Shown: positions 15,473 to 25,544, counted from the stretch's first letter. The stretch is DNA of 33,464 nucleotides from Nitrosospira sp. NpAV (GCF_000832065.1 NZ_JXQM01000038.1:1-33464); one strand, 5' to 3'. Translations and numbers: made by a program. The notes: generated from the sequence alone by a model not told the origin.

Positions 15473-16438
15473 GTGAAGCCTGATAAGCGGGAGGACCATG
15501 CCCACTTTACTGTTGCGGCAAGGAATGCCCTGCAGGCAGCGGAAGAAGCGTTTGGGCCAAACCATCCCAAAGTCGCCGTCGGACAGAATAATCTCGCCGT
15601 ACGATATTACGCCCAGGGAAAATACGCTGAAGCCGAAACGCTTCTCCAGGAAGCACTGCGGTTTTGGGAGCGGACACATGGCGCGCACGATCTTGATTTA
15701 GCCGCCTGCCTGAACAATCTGGCGGAGGTGCGCCACGCGCAAGGGCACTTGAGGGTAGCGGCGGCACTTCTGGAACGCGCATTGGTGATTTGCGAAAAAG
15801 CACTGGGGCCCGCTCATCCCGATGTTGCCACGAGCCTGCATAACCTGGCGTCGCTTTACTCTGATCAGGCGCGGTATATGCAAGCCGAGCAGCTTCTTCA
15901 GCGCGCCCTGGAGATTTCGGAAAAAACATCCGGTCCGAATCATCCTGATGTGGCGACCTGCCTGAACAATCTGGCGGAAGTGTACCGCGCCCAGGGGCAG
16001 CATGCGATGGCAGCGGCACTTCTCGCACGGGCATTGGCGATTGACGAACAGACCCTGGGTCCCGATCATCCCGATGTTGCCACGAATCTGAATAACCTCG
16101 CATTGCTGCACCTCGCTCAGCGGCAGTATGCCGAGGCCGAACCGCTCCTCCAGCGTGCGCTCGCCATTTCAAAAAAAAAGCTGGGACCCAGCCACCCTGA
16201 CATGGCCACCAGTCTACACAATCTCGCGGCGCTTTACCGTGGTCAAGGGCAGTATGTGGAGGCCGAGCGGCTCTACAAACGCGCGCTGAGAATAAATGAA
16301 AAAAATTTCGGCCCGGATCACCCCGCTGTGGCCATAAGTCTGAAAAGCCTGGCGGCTTTATACCATGACACACAGCGGCCAAAGGAAGCGAGACCGCTCG
16401 AAAAACGCGCATCGAAGATATGGGCAATGCGCCGCTAA
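15473..16438 (+). CDS. Tetratricopeptide-repeat protein, kinesin-light-chain type
   Basis: A 321-residue cytoplasmic protein built almost wholly of 42-residue TPR units (TPR_10/TPR_12). The repeating core is LGP(D/S)HPDVAT-LNNLA followed by Y-AQG-Y-EAE-LL-RALAI. About seven units can be counted, the last two more diverged. No signal peptide, enzyme domain or NB-ARC/CHAT partner is present, so it is a bare scaffold. GTG is used as the start, with GGAGGT just upstream and possibly masked. The near-identical repeats make it prone to gain or loss of units. Confidence 0.9.
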   Translation: MKPDKREDHAHFTVAARNALQAAEEAFGPNHPKVAVGQNNLAVRYYAQGKYAEAETLLQEALRFWERTHGAHDLDLAACLNNLAEVRHAQGHLRVAAALLERALVICEKALGPAHPDVATSLHNLASLYSDQARYMQAEQLLQRALEISEKTSGPNHPDVATCLNNLAEVYRAQGQHAMAAALLARALAIDEQTLGPDHPDVATNLNNLALLHLAQRQYAEAEPLLQRALAISKKKLGPSHPDMATSLHNLAALYRGQGQYVEAERLYKRALRINEKNFGPDHPAVAISLKSLAALYHDTQRPKEARPLEKRASKIWAMRR

Positions 16439-16540
16439 TTTAATTTGTAGGCCAAGCTGGCGCGACAACTTCACATCCCGGCGTCGCGTCATAAAACACG
16501 TAAATTTGGATTCTAGCCAGGCTCTCTATAAAATTGCGAT

Positions 16541-17107
16541 ATGACCGCGATCTCGCAATTTATCGATTTTTCCGCCCCCTCCGTCAATGTGGCCCGATCC
16601 TTGATCGGCACCGTTTTTCTGGTCGACGGGGTCGGAGGGCGGATTGTCGAGACGGAAGCTTATGATCACGAAGACCCCGCCTCGCACAGCTTTGGCGGTC
16701 CGACCAAGCGCAACAGAGTGATGTTCGGCCCTCCCTGCCGAGCCTATATCTACCGTTCTTACGGAATCCACTGGTGCCTCAATTTCGTTTGCCGCGCGGA
16801 TGGACATGGCGCCGGCGTTTTGATCCGCGCGATCGAACCGCTTGCGGGGCTGGATATCATGCGCGCCAGACGCGGGCTTGACCATCCGCGCCTGCTTTGT
16901 TCAGGACCGGGGCGCGTCTGCCAGGCACTTGGCATCACCGATGCGCATAGTGGCATGCAGATCGACACGTCGCCGTTCCAGCTTCTGCCTTTCGCGGCAG
17001 AAGTTTCCGTAATCGCAGGTCCGCGCATCGGTATTTCGAAAGCAAAGGATATGCCCTGGCGGTTTGGGCTTTCCGGTTCTCCCTTTCTGAGCCGCCCGTT
17101 TCGTTGA
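16541..17107 (+). CDS. mpg: DNA-3-methyladenine glycosylase (AAG/MPG family)
   Basis: A 188-residue base-excision-repair enzyme that removes alkylated or deaminated purines by flipping the base out. The catalytic region ETEAYDHEDPASHS contains the water-activating Glu. PCRAYIYRSYGIHWCLNFV, GVLIRAIEPL and SGPGRVCQALGIT are all conserved family segments. The length is normal for bacterial members. It is a single gene, 102 bases after the TPR gene, with no evident operon partners. Confidence 0.93.
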   Translation: MTAISQFIDFSAPSVNVARSLIGTVFLVDGVGGRIVETEAYDHEDPASHSFGGPTKRNRVMFGPPCRAYIYRSYGIHWCLNFVCRADGHGAGVLIRAIEPLAGLDIMRARRGLDHPRLLCSGPGRVCQALGITDAHSGMQIDTSPFQLLPFAAEVSVIAGPRIGISKAKDMPWRFGLSGSPFLSRPFR

Positions 17108-17183
17108 GACGTTCGATTCGCCGGGTCCGGAAATCTCGAAATTGTCAGCCATATCACAATAATAATTAGCTCAGGAGAAAGTA

Positions 17184-19256
17184 ATGGGTCATGTAACCAC
17201 TAAACTCGGCTGGCTCGCATTCGCCGTCCTTGGCGCCTTTGCGTTCGCATACGTAGCCTTGAATCGCGGCGAATCCATCGGTGCGATATGGATTGTGATC
17301 GCCACCATCTGCGTCTATACGATTGCCTACCGCTTTTACAGCCATTTCATTGCCCGGCGGGTGCTGAGGCTGGACGTCACCCGCATGACCCCCGCTTACA
17401 AATTCAATGACGGCCTCGATTATGTGCCGACCAACAGATATGTATTGTTCGGGCATCATTTTGCCGCCATTGCGGGCGCCGGGCCGCTCGTCGGGCCGAT
17501 ACTGGCCGCGCAGATGGGTTATATGCCCGGCATGCTGTGGCTGCTGGCCGGCGTTGTGTTTGCCGGTGCGGTACAGGATTTCATTGTGCTGTTTATTTCC
17601 ACCCGGCGCGATGGCCGTTCGCTGGGCGATCTGATCAAGGCGGAACTGGGACAGATACCCGGCATGATCGCCCTGTTTGGCACATTCTTCATCATGCTGA
17701 TCCTTCTGGCGGTGCTGGCGCTGATCGTGGTCAAGGCCCTGGCGGAATCCCCGTGGGGCACCTTCACCGTTGCCGCCACCATTCCGATTGCCTTGTTCAT
17801 GGGGGTTTACGCGCGCTTTATCCGGCCGGGTGCGATTGGCGAAGTATCATTGATTGGCTTCGTTTTGCTGATGTTGTCGATCGTTGCGGGGCAGTATGTC
17901 CAGGAAATACCCTCGATGGCCGCTATATTCACCCTGACAGGCGAGCAGCTCACCTGGATGCTGATTGCCTATGGCTTCATTGCGTCCGTGCTCCCGGTCT
18001 GGCTGCTGCTGGCGCCACGCGACTACCTATCCACGTTCCTGAAGATCGGCACGATCGTCGGTCTGGCGATCGGTGTCATCTTCATTTCGCCGGAACTCAA
18101 GATGCCGGCGTTCACGCAGTTTGTAGACGGCTCCGGACCGGTCTGGTCGGGCAGCCTGTTTCCCTTCCTGTTCATTACCATCGCCTGCGGTGCGATATCC
18201 GGTTTTCATTCGCTCATTTCCTCCGGCACCACGCCCAAGATGATCCGGAATGAAGGCGACGCCCGCTTCATCGGTTATGGCGCCATGCTGATGGAATCGT
18301 TTGTCGCTATCATGGCGCTGGTTGCCGCTTCCACCATCGAGCCGGGCGTATACTTCGCCATGAACAGCCCGGCCGCGATTATCGGCACCACGGCGGAATC
18401 GGCCACGCAAGCCATCTCTCAGTGGGGCTTTTATGTCACCCCGGAGATGATCACCCAGACCGCGCGGGATGTAGGGGAGCATACCATCATTTCCCGCACC
18501 GGCGGTGCGCCGACACTGGCAGTGGGCATGGCGCAAATCCTGTCGGATGTGATCGGCGGCCGGACCATGATGGCGTTCTGGTATCATTTCGCCATCCTGT
18601 TCGAGGCGCTGTTCATCCTCACGGCGGTCGATGCGGGCACGCGTGCCGGACGCTTCATGCTGCAGGATCTGCTCGGTACTTTCATCCCGTCGATGAAGCG
18701 CACCGACTCCGTGATCGCCAGCCTGATCGCCACCGCGATTTGCGTTGCCGGCTGGGGCTATTTTCTGTATCAGGGCGTGGTCGATCCGCTGGGGGGAATC
18801 AACACCCTGTGGCCGTTGTTCGGTATCTCCAACCAGATGCTGGCCGGTATTGCGCTGATTCTCTGCACATGCGTCCTCTTCAAGATGAAGCATGATCGTT
18901 TCGCCTGGGTCACGATCGTACCCGCCACCTGGGTGCTGGTCTGCACACTGACCGCCGCATGGCAGAAGATTTTCGACTTGAATCCACGCATCGGCTTTCT
19001 GGCGCATGCCAGCAAATACAAAGAGGCGCTCGCCGATGATGTACTCCTGGCGCCAGCCAAATCAATGGAACAGATGCGGCAGGTGATCTTTAACGATTAC
19101 GTCAATGCATCGCTGGCGGGCCTGTTCATGCTGGTACTGATCAGCATGCTGCTATTCGGCATCCATACGGTGTTGCGTGCGCGCGGCACGGGCGGGCCCA
19201 CCGCCAGGGAGGCGCCGTTCGAGCTATTGCCGGTCGAAGCGACGCCCGGAACATGA
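17184..19256 (+). CDS. cstA: Carbon starvation protein A, peptide/pyruvate transporter family
   Basis: A 690-residue inner-membrane protein with about 16-18 helices. The family hallmark [17 protein letters not shown] is intact, followed by [13 protein letters not shown] and later [14 protein letters not shown] and [14 protein letters not shown]. CstA/BtsT proteins import peptides or pyruvate. In an ammonia oxidiser this would point to recovery of organic carbon. CAGGAGAAAG precedes the ATG. The DUF466 partner gene follows after 10 bases, the normal arrangement, and a hairpin terminator closes the unit. Confidence 0.93.
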   Translation: MGHVTTKLGWLAFAVLGAFAFAYVALNRGESIGAIWIVIATICVYTIAYRFYSHFIARRVLRLDVTRMTPAYKFNDGLDYVPTNRYVLFGHHFAAIAGAGPLVGPILAAQMGYMPGMLWLLAGVVFAGAVQDFIVLFISTRRDGRSLGDLIKAELGQIPGMIALFGTFFIMLILLAVLALIVVKALAESPWGTFTVAATIPIALFMGVYARFIRPGAIGEVSLIGFVLLMLSIVAGQYVQEIPSMAAIFTLTGEQLTWMLIAYGFIASVLPVWLLLAPRDYLSTFLKIGTIVGLAIGVIFISPELKMPAFTQFVDGSGPVWSGSLFPFLFITIACGAISGFHSLISSGTTPKMIRNEGDARFIGYGAMLMESFVAIMALVAASTIEPGVYFAMNSPAAIIGTTAESATQAISQWGFYVTPEMITQTARDVGEHTIISRTGGAPTLAVGMAQILSDVIGGRTMMAFWYHFAILFEALFILTAVDAGTRAGRFMLQDLLGTFIPSMKRTDSVIASLIATAICVAGWGYFLYQGVVDPLGGINTLWPLFGISNQMLAGIALILCTCVLFKMKHDRFAWVTIVPATWVLVCTLTAAWQKIFDLNPRIGFLAHASKYKEALADDVLLAPAKSMEQMRQVIFNDYVNASLAGLFMLVLISMLLFGIHTVLRARGTGGPTAREAPFELLPVEATPGT

Positions 19257-19266
19257 GGTGCCCACC

Positions 19267-19470
19267 ATGCTGAATAAAATTACCGGCATTACCAGGGCGG
19301 CGCGCTATCTCGGACAGAGCATGCGGCTGATGGTGGGCGTACCCGAGTACAGCACTTACGTCAGCCACATGAAAACCGCACATCCGGATCAACCGGTCAT
19401 GTCTTATCAAGAATTCTTCCGCGAACGCCAGGAAGCGCGATATGGCGGCAAGATCAGCCGATGCTGTTAA
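19267..19470 (+). CDS. DUF466 (YbdD/YjiX-type) small protein, CstA partner
   Basis: A 67-residue protein of the family regularly encoded just after cstA or btsT. Typical parts are the basic start with [15 protein letters not shown], then YSTYVSHM and the end [22 protein letters not shown] (19255-19260) lies 6 bases before the ATG, overlapping the cstA stop. The frame is open upstream inside cstA, but the family begins here. Its role with the transporter is not established. Confidence 0.9.
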   Translation: MLNKITGITRAARYLGQSMRLMVGVPEYSTYVSHMKTAHPDQPVMSYQEFFRERQEARYGGKISRCC

Positions 19471-19552
19471 GAAACCAAACACCTCTCCCCGGAGCGCATT
19501 GCTATAAATCAGGATAATTATCCATTCACCACCGGATCTGGGATGAACCAGC

Positions 19553-19577
19553 AGGCCTTCCGTGGTGAAGGCCTTTT
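19553..19577 (+). terminator. Rho-independent terminator after cstA-ybdD
   Basis: AGGCCTTC (19553-19560) pairs with GAAGGCCT (19567-19574) around a 6-base loop, and the T-run extends to 19577. It lies at the convergent junction with the pirin gene on the minus strand. Confidence 0.8.
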
Positions 19578-20275
19578 TATGCCAGATCGAAAACAAGCAC
19601 CTCGGCTTTCTCTCCCCGATCGAGAACAAGATGGCTTTCACCGGTAAGCCTTGCCGCATCGCCCGCATGCAGCGGGGTGCCGTTGAGCGATACTCTGCCG
19701 CGGGCAACATGAACATAAGCAAAACGATCCGGGGCGATCGTCCGCTCGATCCTTTCACCGGCATCCACCAGCCCGGCGAACAATTTCACGTCTGCATGAA
19801 TTTTTACGGAGCCATCAGCACCATCCGGTGATGCTATCAGGCGTAATCCGCCGCGTTTTTTCAAGTCATCAAAATACTTTTCCTCATAGCCGGGTGGAAT
19901 GCCCACGACATTCGGTATAAACCAGATTTGCAGAAAATGTAGCCACTCGCTCGAAGAAGCATTGAATTCGCTATGCTGGACACCGGTGCCCGCACTCATG
20001 CGTTGCACGCTCCCCGGACGAATGACAGAGCCATTGCCCATGCTGTCCCGATGTGCGAGCGTCCCTTCCAGCACATAGCTGATGATTTCCATATCGCGGT
20101 GGCTGTGCGTGCCGAAACCCCGGCCCGGCTCGACCCGGTCTTCATTGATGACACGCAGCGCGCGAAATTGCATATGTTCCGGGTCATGGTAATCCGCAAA
20201 AGAAAAGCTGTGCCAGGAATCCAGCCAGCCGTGTTCGGCATGGCCGCGCTCCCCGGCGCGACGTAACTCCATCAT
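19577..20275 (-). CDS. Pirin-family bicupin protein, YhhW-like
   Basis: A 232-residue protein, the length of Escherichia coli YhhW, a pirin relative with quercetin 2,3-dioxygenase activity. The metal site is visible as GFGTHSHRDMEIISY (two His) and GVQHSEFNAS (His and Glu). The N-terminal RRAGERGHAEHGWLDSWHSF is the family opening. The ATG at 20275 has GGAGG about 6 bases upstream; the open frame further upstream is not family-like. It is the last gene of a minus-strand run and a distant paralogue of the pirin at 26974-27864. Confidence 0.92.
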   Translation of the reverse strand: MMELRRAGERGHAEHGWLDSWHSFSFADYHDPEHMQFRALRVINEDRVEPGRGFGTHSHRDMEIISYVLEGTLAHRDSMGNGSVIRPGSVQRMSAGTGVQHSEFNASSSEWLHFLQIWFIPNVVGIPPGYEEKYFDDLKKRGGLRLIASPDGADGSVKIHADVKLFAGLVDAGERIERTIAPDRFAYVHVARGRVSLNGTPLHAGDAARLTGESHLVLDRGEKAEVLVFDLA

Positions 20276-20399
20276 GAATGGCCTCCGCTCGGTGAATAAA
20301 GAGTAAGAATAAAGCGAGCCCAGGCGCAACGGCGCGATAGCGGCACGCCGTTCACCGGAAAACAGGAAAAAGCTCGAAAGGCAGGCGGCACGCACCGGT

Positions 20400-22049
20400 T
20401 CATGGGCCGGTCTCCATCGAATTATAAGCGGTGGACGATGCCGGAGTACCGCCGACAAAATGGGAAACCCTGGGCGGCGCTTCGCCGATGTGAAAGCGGT
20501 TGATGGTTTCCTGAACGCGCTGGTCTTCGCGGGTAACGCGCGCATGCTGGCGCAGATGATCGAGCCAGGAATCAACCTGGAAGGTCTCCACATAACGGCC
20601 GGGGATTGCAATATCCTCGAATATGCCCCAGGCGAATGCACCATCCCGGCGCCGGATTACACCAAGCGGCTGCATTGCATCCAGGAAGGCTCCCCGCTGA
20701 TCCAACGCAACTTCGTATTCAATCGTCACCAGCACAGGTCCGCGATCCTGGTCCGGCTCCTCCGCCACGGATGGGTGCGTCCAATGGTGGGACGGCGCGA
20801 GATCGGGCGCTTCCCGGGCGCCAAGACTGAAACCCCGGACAGCCAGCGCCGCCAGCGCCGCCCCGACGGCCGAAGCCAGCAGTGCGGCGGGAGTGCCGGC
20901 CTGCTCGGCAACCCAGCCCCAGAGCAAACTCCCGAGTGTCATACCAAGGGAGAATATCATGATGTATAAAGCCAAGGCGCGCCCGCGAACCCAGGCCGGA
21001 ACCGAGATCTGGGCGGCAACCTGCAGGGATGACAGGACACTGAGCCATGCCGCGCCGCAAATTACCATGATGCCATACAGCATGGCCTCGCTTCGGATCG
21101 TCGCCAGCGCCACGGTGGTCAGCGCATAGACCATGGTCGCAATGAGCACCTGGCGGTCGCGCGTGATATACATCCGTATGCGCGGCATGAAAACAGCGGT
21201 AGCGACCGCTCCGATACCGACAAAGGTAAGCAGCAATCCATAAATGCCGGGGCCTCCCGCTAGCTCCCGCCGGGCGATCAGCGGCAGCAGCGCCCATACG
21301 GAGGTTGCAAAGACGATGAACGCTGTCGCGCGAACCAGCACCGCACGGAAAAGCGATGCCATGTGCGCGTAGCGCAGGCCGGCCCGCAATGCCTGAAAGA
21401 ATCGCTCGGGCGGCAGCGCCTGCTCATCCCCTTCGCGTTTCCAGTGCCATAGCATCAGCACCATGCCGATGAACGAAATCATGTTAAGGCCATAGGCAAC
21501 CCACGCGCCAAGTTGCACCAGCAGCAGACCGCCGATGGCGGGCCCGATCGCGCGCGACAGATTCATCGACAGCGAGCCCAGCGCAACCGCTTGCGGCAGC
21601 AAGTTCCCGGGCGCGAGTTCGGCTATGGTCGCGTTCAGCGCGGGCATCGACATCGCCGCGCCCGAGCCCAGGGCAAAGGTAAGGATCAACAGGCTCCAAG
21701 CATCAAGCTGACCGGTCCCGGCGAGAAAAGCCAGCGCGGCTGCCGAAAGCGCCATCCATATCTGCGTTACGATCAGATAGCGGCGGCGATCGACGATGTC
21801 GGTGAACGCGCCGGCCGCCAGCGCGAACATCACGATCGGCAGCGAACCGGCTGCCTGCACCAGGGACACCATGACCGGCGAGGGAGACAGGTCGGTCATC
21901 ACCCAGCCGGAGGCGGTCCCGTTGATCCAGGTGCCGATATTGGAACCAAGCGATGCAAGCCAGAAGGCCCGGAACATCGGCAGCCTGAGCGGCGCCCACG
22001 CGCCGGGATGCGGGGCGTTCGAGACGCTATCGCCGGCGGGCTTGCTCAC
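20400..22049 (-). CDS. MFS_3-type exporter with C-terminal cytosolic domain
   Basis: A 549-residue major-facilitator protein of the MFS_3 (PF05977) kind. About twelve helices (residues 15-410, e.g. FRAFWLASLGSNIGTWING and DIVDRRRYLIV) are followed by a soluble ABM-like domain (VLVTIEYEVALDQRGAFLDA, RRRDGAFAWGIFED, SWLDHLRQHARVTREDQ). Relatives such as EntS export siderophores or drugs. I use the GTG at 22049, whose GTGA overlaps the stop of the porin gene upstream, giving a 4-base overlap and translational coupling. The pairing with an outer-membrane barrel suggests transport of one compound across both membranes. Confidence 0.88.
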   Translation of the reverse strand: MSKPAGDSVSNAPHPGAWAPLRLPMFRAFWLASLGSNIGTWINGTASGWVMTDLSPSPVMVSLVQAAGSLPIVMFALAAGAFTDIVDRRRYLIVTQIWMALSAAALAFLAGTGQLDAWSLLILTFALGSGAAMSMPALNATIAELAPGNLLPQAVALGSLSMNLSRAIGPAIGGLLLVQLGAWVAYGLNMISFIGMVLMLWHWKREGDEQALPPERFFQALRAGLRYAHMASLFRAVLVRATAFIVFATSVWALLPLIARRELAGGPGIYGLLLTFVGIGAVATAVFMPRIRMYITRDRQVLIATMVYALTTVALATIRSEAMLYGIMVICGAAWLSVLSSLQVAAQISVPAWVRGRALALYIMIFSLGMTLGSLLWGWVAEQAGTPAALLASAVGAALAALAVRGFSLGAREAPDLAPSHHWTHPSVAEEPDQDRGPVLVTIEYEVALDQRGAFLDAMQPLGVIRRRDGAFAWGIFEDIAIPGRYVETFQVDSWLDHLRQHARVTREDQRVQETINRFHIGEAPPRVSHFVGGTPASSTAYNSMETGP

Positions 22050-23410
22050 CAGCGGAACGCCAGGCTGGTCATGAGAAAGTCGACGCTTCTGCCGCCGGCC
22101 TGCGTCAATGCTTCCCCTGCGCTGAAATGGACCGCGGCGGCGCGAATTTCCCACTGCGGATGGGGACGGTAGCTGCCTTCCAGCCTGATCTGGTCACCGA
22201 TATACCGGCCCGTTCCAATAGTTTCAGGTATTGCCACCAGGGGTGCGGGCGGAGTGTAAACTGCATCTTCTTTGTGATGCTTCCATAGGAAATCCCAACC
22301 CAAAACGAATGTGAGCGAATGAGCAGGCTTGATCGTCAAGACCGGCTGCACATCCATGATATTACCCGGCGCCAGCAGCGCCGCTTCGCTGAAGTAGGTG
22401 GGGTTGGGATAGAGCGCATTGAAGGTGCCCAGCTGATTATCGCCAGGATTTTTATCACCGCTGGCAATATCCGCTTTCAGGCCGAGCCGCGGTGACCAAG
22501 GTAAAGTGACAAAGGTAAAACCCGTGTCGGAGGCAACCGTCCAGGCACGAATGGTCTGATCGCCGACATGGCCGGTCTGGAATACGGCTTCCATGTTCCA
22601 GTCCCAGCCCTTTGCGGTACCAAAAAGACGTGTGCCGAGGGAATGCCGGTGTTCGCTCCCCTCCGCCGCCGCAAATCGCCCGTGATCTCTTTCATAGCCA
22701 AGCCAATAGAGATCGATCTTGAGGGGAGCAATATATTTCGGAACGAACGTGGCATATAAACCATAGAGCGATTGCGACTTGCTGGTCGTGTCATCGAAAG
22801 TTCCCGGCCTGTTGAGAACCGGACGAAAGGCAAAGGCATCAATACGATGCGATCCCTGCCTCCAGCTGGCGCGTACGCCGTCGAAAGCGAGGCGGATGTT
22901 GGGACCCTCTCGCACCGCGACCAGACGCGAGGTCCCCAGCGTCATTTCCTGCCGGCCCGCACGGAGGGAAAACATATCGCCGTTCCATGCCAGAAAGCCC
23001 TGTTGCAGGTCCGGGCTGCTTTGATCGGTACGTTCGGGTCCGCCGCGGCGCCCGGCTTCGTCATATGCCGCGAACTGTACGAACACCTGGGTGTGCTTGC
23101 CAACGCGCAGATCGCCATGCGCCATGCCTCGAAACAGCGTATAACCGTCGCCACCGCCATGGATACCGCTGCCGATACCAAAATCAACCGGACGGTAACT
23201 TTGGGCGCGCACCCGTGCATCGGCACCGAATGTCAGCGTGGCAGTCTCGCCGATGCGCCAGCATTTGGGCGCGATTTTATTACAGCTTGCTCCCCAATCC
23301 TCCTCGAACCGCAGCGGCAGATATTCGGATGAGGCCGCTGGCAACGGCATGACTAGCATTATAACGGCAAGCAGGCTGGGCTTACGGTTTTTTGCCGTCC
23401 GCTGACGCAT
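22046..23410 (-). CDS. Alginate-export-family outer-membrane barrel
   Basis: A 454-residue protein with a signal peptide (residues about 10-28, ending PAASS) and an 18-strand-type barrel. The region FSLRAGRQEMTLGTSRL...REGPNIRLAFDGVR is the signature of the alginate export family (PF13372), found in many porin-like proteins that do not move alginate. The end is LMTSLAFRW, an aromatic final residue. It lies 63 bases after the amidohydrolase and overlaps the MFS gene, so all three probably share one transcript and handle the same substrate or product. Confidence 0.88.
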   Translation of the reverse strand: MRQRTAKNRKPSLLAVIMLVMPLPAASSEYLPLRFEEDWGASCNKIAPKCWRIGETATLTFGADARVRAQSYRPVDFGIGSGIHGGGDGYTLFRGMAHGDLRVGKHTQVFVQFAAYDEAGRRGGPERTDQSSPDLQQGFLAWNGDMFSLRAGRQEMTLGTSRLVAVREGPNIRLAFDGVRASWRQGSHRIDAFAFRPVLNRPGTFDDTTSKSQSLYGLYATFVPKYIAPLKIDLYWLGYERDHGRFAAAEGSEHRHSLGTRLFGTAKGWDWNMEAVFQTGHVGDQTIRAWTVASDTGFTFVTLPWSPRLGLKADIASGDKNPGDNQLGTFNALYPNPTYFSEAALLAPGNIMDVQPVLTIKPAHSLTFVLGWDFLWKHHKEDAVYTPPAPLVAIPETIGTGRYIGDQIRLEGSYRPHPQWEIRAAAVHFSAGEALTQAGGRSVDFLMTSLAFRW

Positions 23411-23473
23411 GGAGATCCGCCTTTGAAAATAACTGTTTGCCGGTTTGCCGAGCGGGAGAAGCCCGGCACATGC

Positions 23474-25453
23474 TCATACCGCCCAGCACGAACAGCCGAG
23501 CACCCCCCAGAAGCCGCGCTGGTCACCGGCATCCACGGCATCCTGATACGCGCGTCCATGGGCATGACCATGGACCGAGCAGCCGGTTCCGCAGCCACAG
23601 GCTGCCTGAGCGAGCCGGTGCATGGCGGGCTCGCTTGCTCCCGGTTTGAAGTAGCCCCCGAAGTGATTCACCGGCGACCAGTCCGGCATGGCCGGAACCA
23701 GGGGCGGAGCCAGTGTGTTGAATTCGTCGTCGCCGTGGGCGATACGCCCGCCAACAACCGTGAGCACCGAAACAAGATTCCGAATTTCATCCTCGGGGAT
23801 CTTGAAGTAGTCGGCGGACAGCACGGCAAGGTCGGCATATTGACCGAGCTTGATCTGGCCTTTGACGCCTTCTTCGTTCGAAAACCAGGTGTTCGCCTGG
23901 GTGTAGAGTCGTAGCGCCGTTTCGCGATCCACCAGATTCCCTGCCGGATACAGCGAAAGGCCACCCAGCGTCTTGCCGGTAGTGAGCCAGTAGAGTGCGT
24001 TCCATGGATCATAGCTGGCCACGCGGGTAGCATCAGTCCCCGCGCCGACGTTCACGCCCATTTCCAGCATGCGCTTATAAGGCGGGGTGCGCTCCGCGGC
24101 CTTGCTGCCGTAGCGCTGCACGAAATACTCCCCTTGATAGGCCATGCGGTGCTGAATGGCGATTCCACCGCCAAGTCTGGCGATACGTTCAAGGTTGGCA
24201 TCAGTCACGGTTTCGGCATGATCGAAAAACCAGTGTATGCCATCGAAGGGAATGTCCCGATTCACCTTCTCGAATACATCCAGTGCACGCGAGATAGTCT
24301 CGTTATAGGTCGCATGCAGGCGGAATGGCCAGTGATTGCTGGCGAGGATGCGCACCACCGCCTCCAGATCGTTCTCCATGTTCGGTGCCATATCCGGCCG
24401 TGGCATGCGGAAATCCTCGAAATCCGCCGCGGAAAACACCAGCATCTCACCGGCGCCGTTATGCCGGTAGTAGCCGTCTCCATCACCCGGCTTCAGCATC
24501 TTGGTCCATTTCGAGAAATCCGCAACTTCCTCTCCGGCTTTCTGCGTGAACAAATTGTAGGCAATGCGCACGGTCAGCTCCCCCGCCTTATGCAGATCCT
24601 CGATAACCTTATAGTCATCCGGATAATTCTGAAAACCGCCGCCGGCATCGATCGCGCCGGTGATACCCAGGCGGTTCATTTCACGCATGAAGTGGCGCGT
24701 GGAATTGAGTTGGTACTCATAAGGCAGCTTGGGCCCCCTGGCCAGCGCCGCATACAGAATCAGCGCATTCGGTTCCGCCAGCAGCAAACCGGTCGGTTCT
24801 CCGCTGGCATCCTTAGCAATCAGTCCGCCCGGCGGATTGGGAGTGTTGCGGTCGTAGCCGCAGGCGCGCAATGCCGCGCGGTTAAGCAGCGCACGGTCGT
24901 AGAGATGCAAAATGAAAACCGGCGTATCCGGCGCAGCCGCGTTGATTTCGTCAAGTGTCGGCAATCGTTTTTCGGCGAACTGCATTTCAGTAAAGCCACC
25001 GACGATACGCACCCATTGAGGCGCGGGCGTGCGTGCAGCTTGTTCCTTCAGACGGCGCATCGCATCGGACAGCGAAGGGATGCCGTCCCAGCGCAATTCC
25101 ATGTTGTAATTGAGCCCGCCGCGAATAAAGTGCAGATGCGAATCCGTCAGGCCGGGAATGGCGCGGCGGCGATTGAGATCCACCACTTGCGTATCGCTGT
25201 CGGCGAGGCGCATCACCTCGCCGTCATCCCCCACGGCGACGAAACGGCCATCGGCGATCGCGACAGCCGACGCTTGCGGATTCTGGCGATCCAGGGTCGT
25301 AAATTGGCCGTTGCGGAGGATCAGTTGGGCTTTGAGACCGTTCATTGTTGGCTCTCCTTGGGCGGCTGACCCACCCGTTCTTGAAAGTAATAAAGACACG
25401 CCGGCGGCCTGCAAAATACGGCGGCGGCGTAGATCGGGGGCAGACTCACCCAT
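23474..25453 (-). CDS. Exported YtcJ-like amidohydrolase with Cys/His-rich tail
   Basis: A 659-residue metal-dependent hydrolase of the amidohydrolase superfamily (Amidohydro_3). The N-terminus LRRRRILQAAGVSLLL reads as a twin-arginine signal, implying folding with metal before export. The barrel opens with DSHLHF (His106, His108). Later ligand regions are FRLHATYNE, WFFDHAETV and GAGTDATRVASYDPW; the last holds the usual Asp. The tail is unusual: CGCGTGC, then HGHAH, then GFWGVLGCSCWAV, as in some relatives. GAGGA stands just before the ATG. The substrate is probably an amide or ester of an aromatic or amine compound, but this cannot be read from the sequence. Confidence 0.88.
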   Translation of the reverse strand: MGESAPDLRRRRILQAAGVSLLLSRTGGSAAQGEPTMNGLKAQLILRNGQFTTLDRQNPQASAVAIADGRFVAVGDDGEVMRLADSDTQVVDLNRRRAIPGLTDSHLHFIRGGLNYNMELRWDGIPSLSDAMRRLKEQAARTPAPQWVRIVGGFTEMQFAEKRLPTLDEINAAAPDTPVFILHLYDRALLNRAALRACGYDRNTPNPPGGLIAKDASGEPTGLLLAEPNALILYAALARGPKLPYEYQLNSTRHFMREMNRLGITGAIDAGGGFQNYPDDYKVIEDLHKAGELTVRIAYNLFTQKAGEEVADFSKWTKMLKPGDGDGYYRHNGAGEMLVFSAADFEDFRMPRPDMAPNMENDLEAVVRILASNHWPFRLHATYNETISRALDVFEKVNRDIPFDGIHWFFDHAETVTDANLERIARLGGGIAIQHRMAYQGEYFVQRYGSKAAERTPPYKRMLEMGVNVGAGTDATRVASYDPWNALYWLTTGKTLGGLSLYPAGNLVDRETALRLYTQANTWFSNEEGVKGQIKLGQYADLAVLSADYFKIPEDEIRNLVSVLTVVGGRIAHGDDEFNTLAPPLVPAMPDWSPVNHFGGYFKPGASEPAMHRLAQAACGCGTGCSVHGHAHGRAYQDAVDAGDQRGFWGVLGCSCWAV

Positions 25454-25544
25454 GATTCCTCACCGGTATGTGCCTTGACATCTCCTCACCAGAGACAGTC
25501 ACGATCATCAGGCAAGGGCTATCCGCCGCCTGTTCCATGCCGCC

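Noticed and set aside
15507-16427. 306-codon frame opposite the TPR gene
   Set aside because: It is antisense to a regular repeat protein. The repeats alone create the long open frame on the other strand.
15473-16438. TPR repeats considered as a CRISPR-like or tandem DNA repeat
   Set aside because: Repeat spacing of 126 bases equals 42 codons and the frame is kept throughout. This is protein repeat structure and not a DNA array.
18027-19007. 326-codon frame opposite cstA
   Set aside because: It lies wholly inside cstA, whose family motifs are unmistakable. The antisense product is Arg/Asp/Gln-rich and unlike any family.
24134-25369. 411-codon frame opposite the amidohydrolase
   Set aside because: The minus strand encodes a full amidohydrolase with metal motifs. 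The plus frame is a by-product of codon bias.
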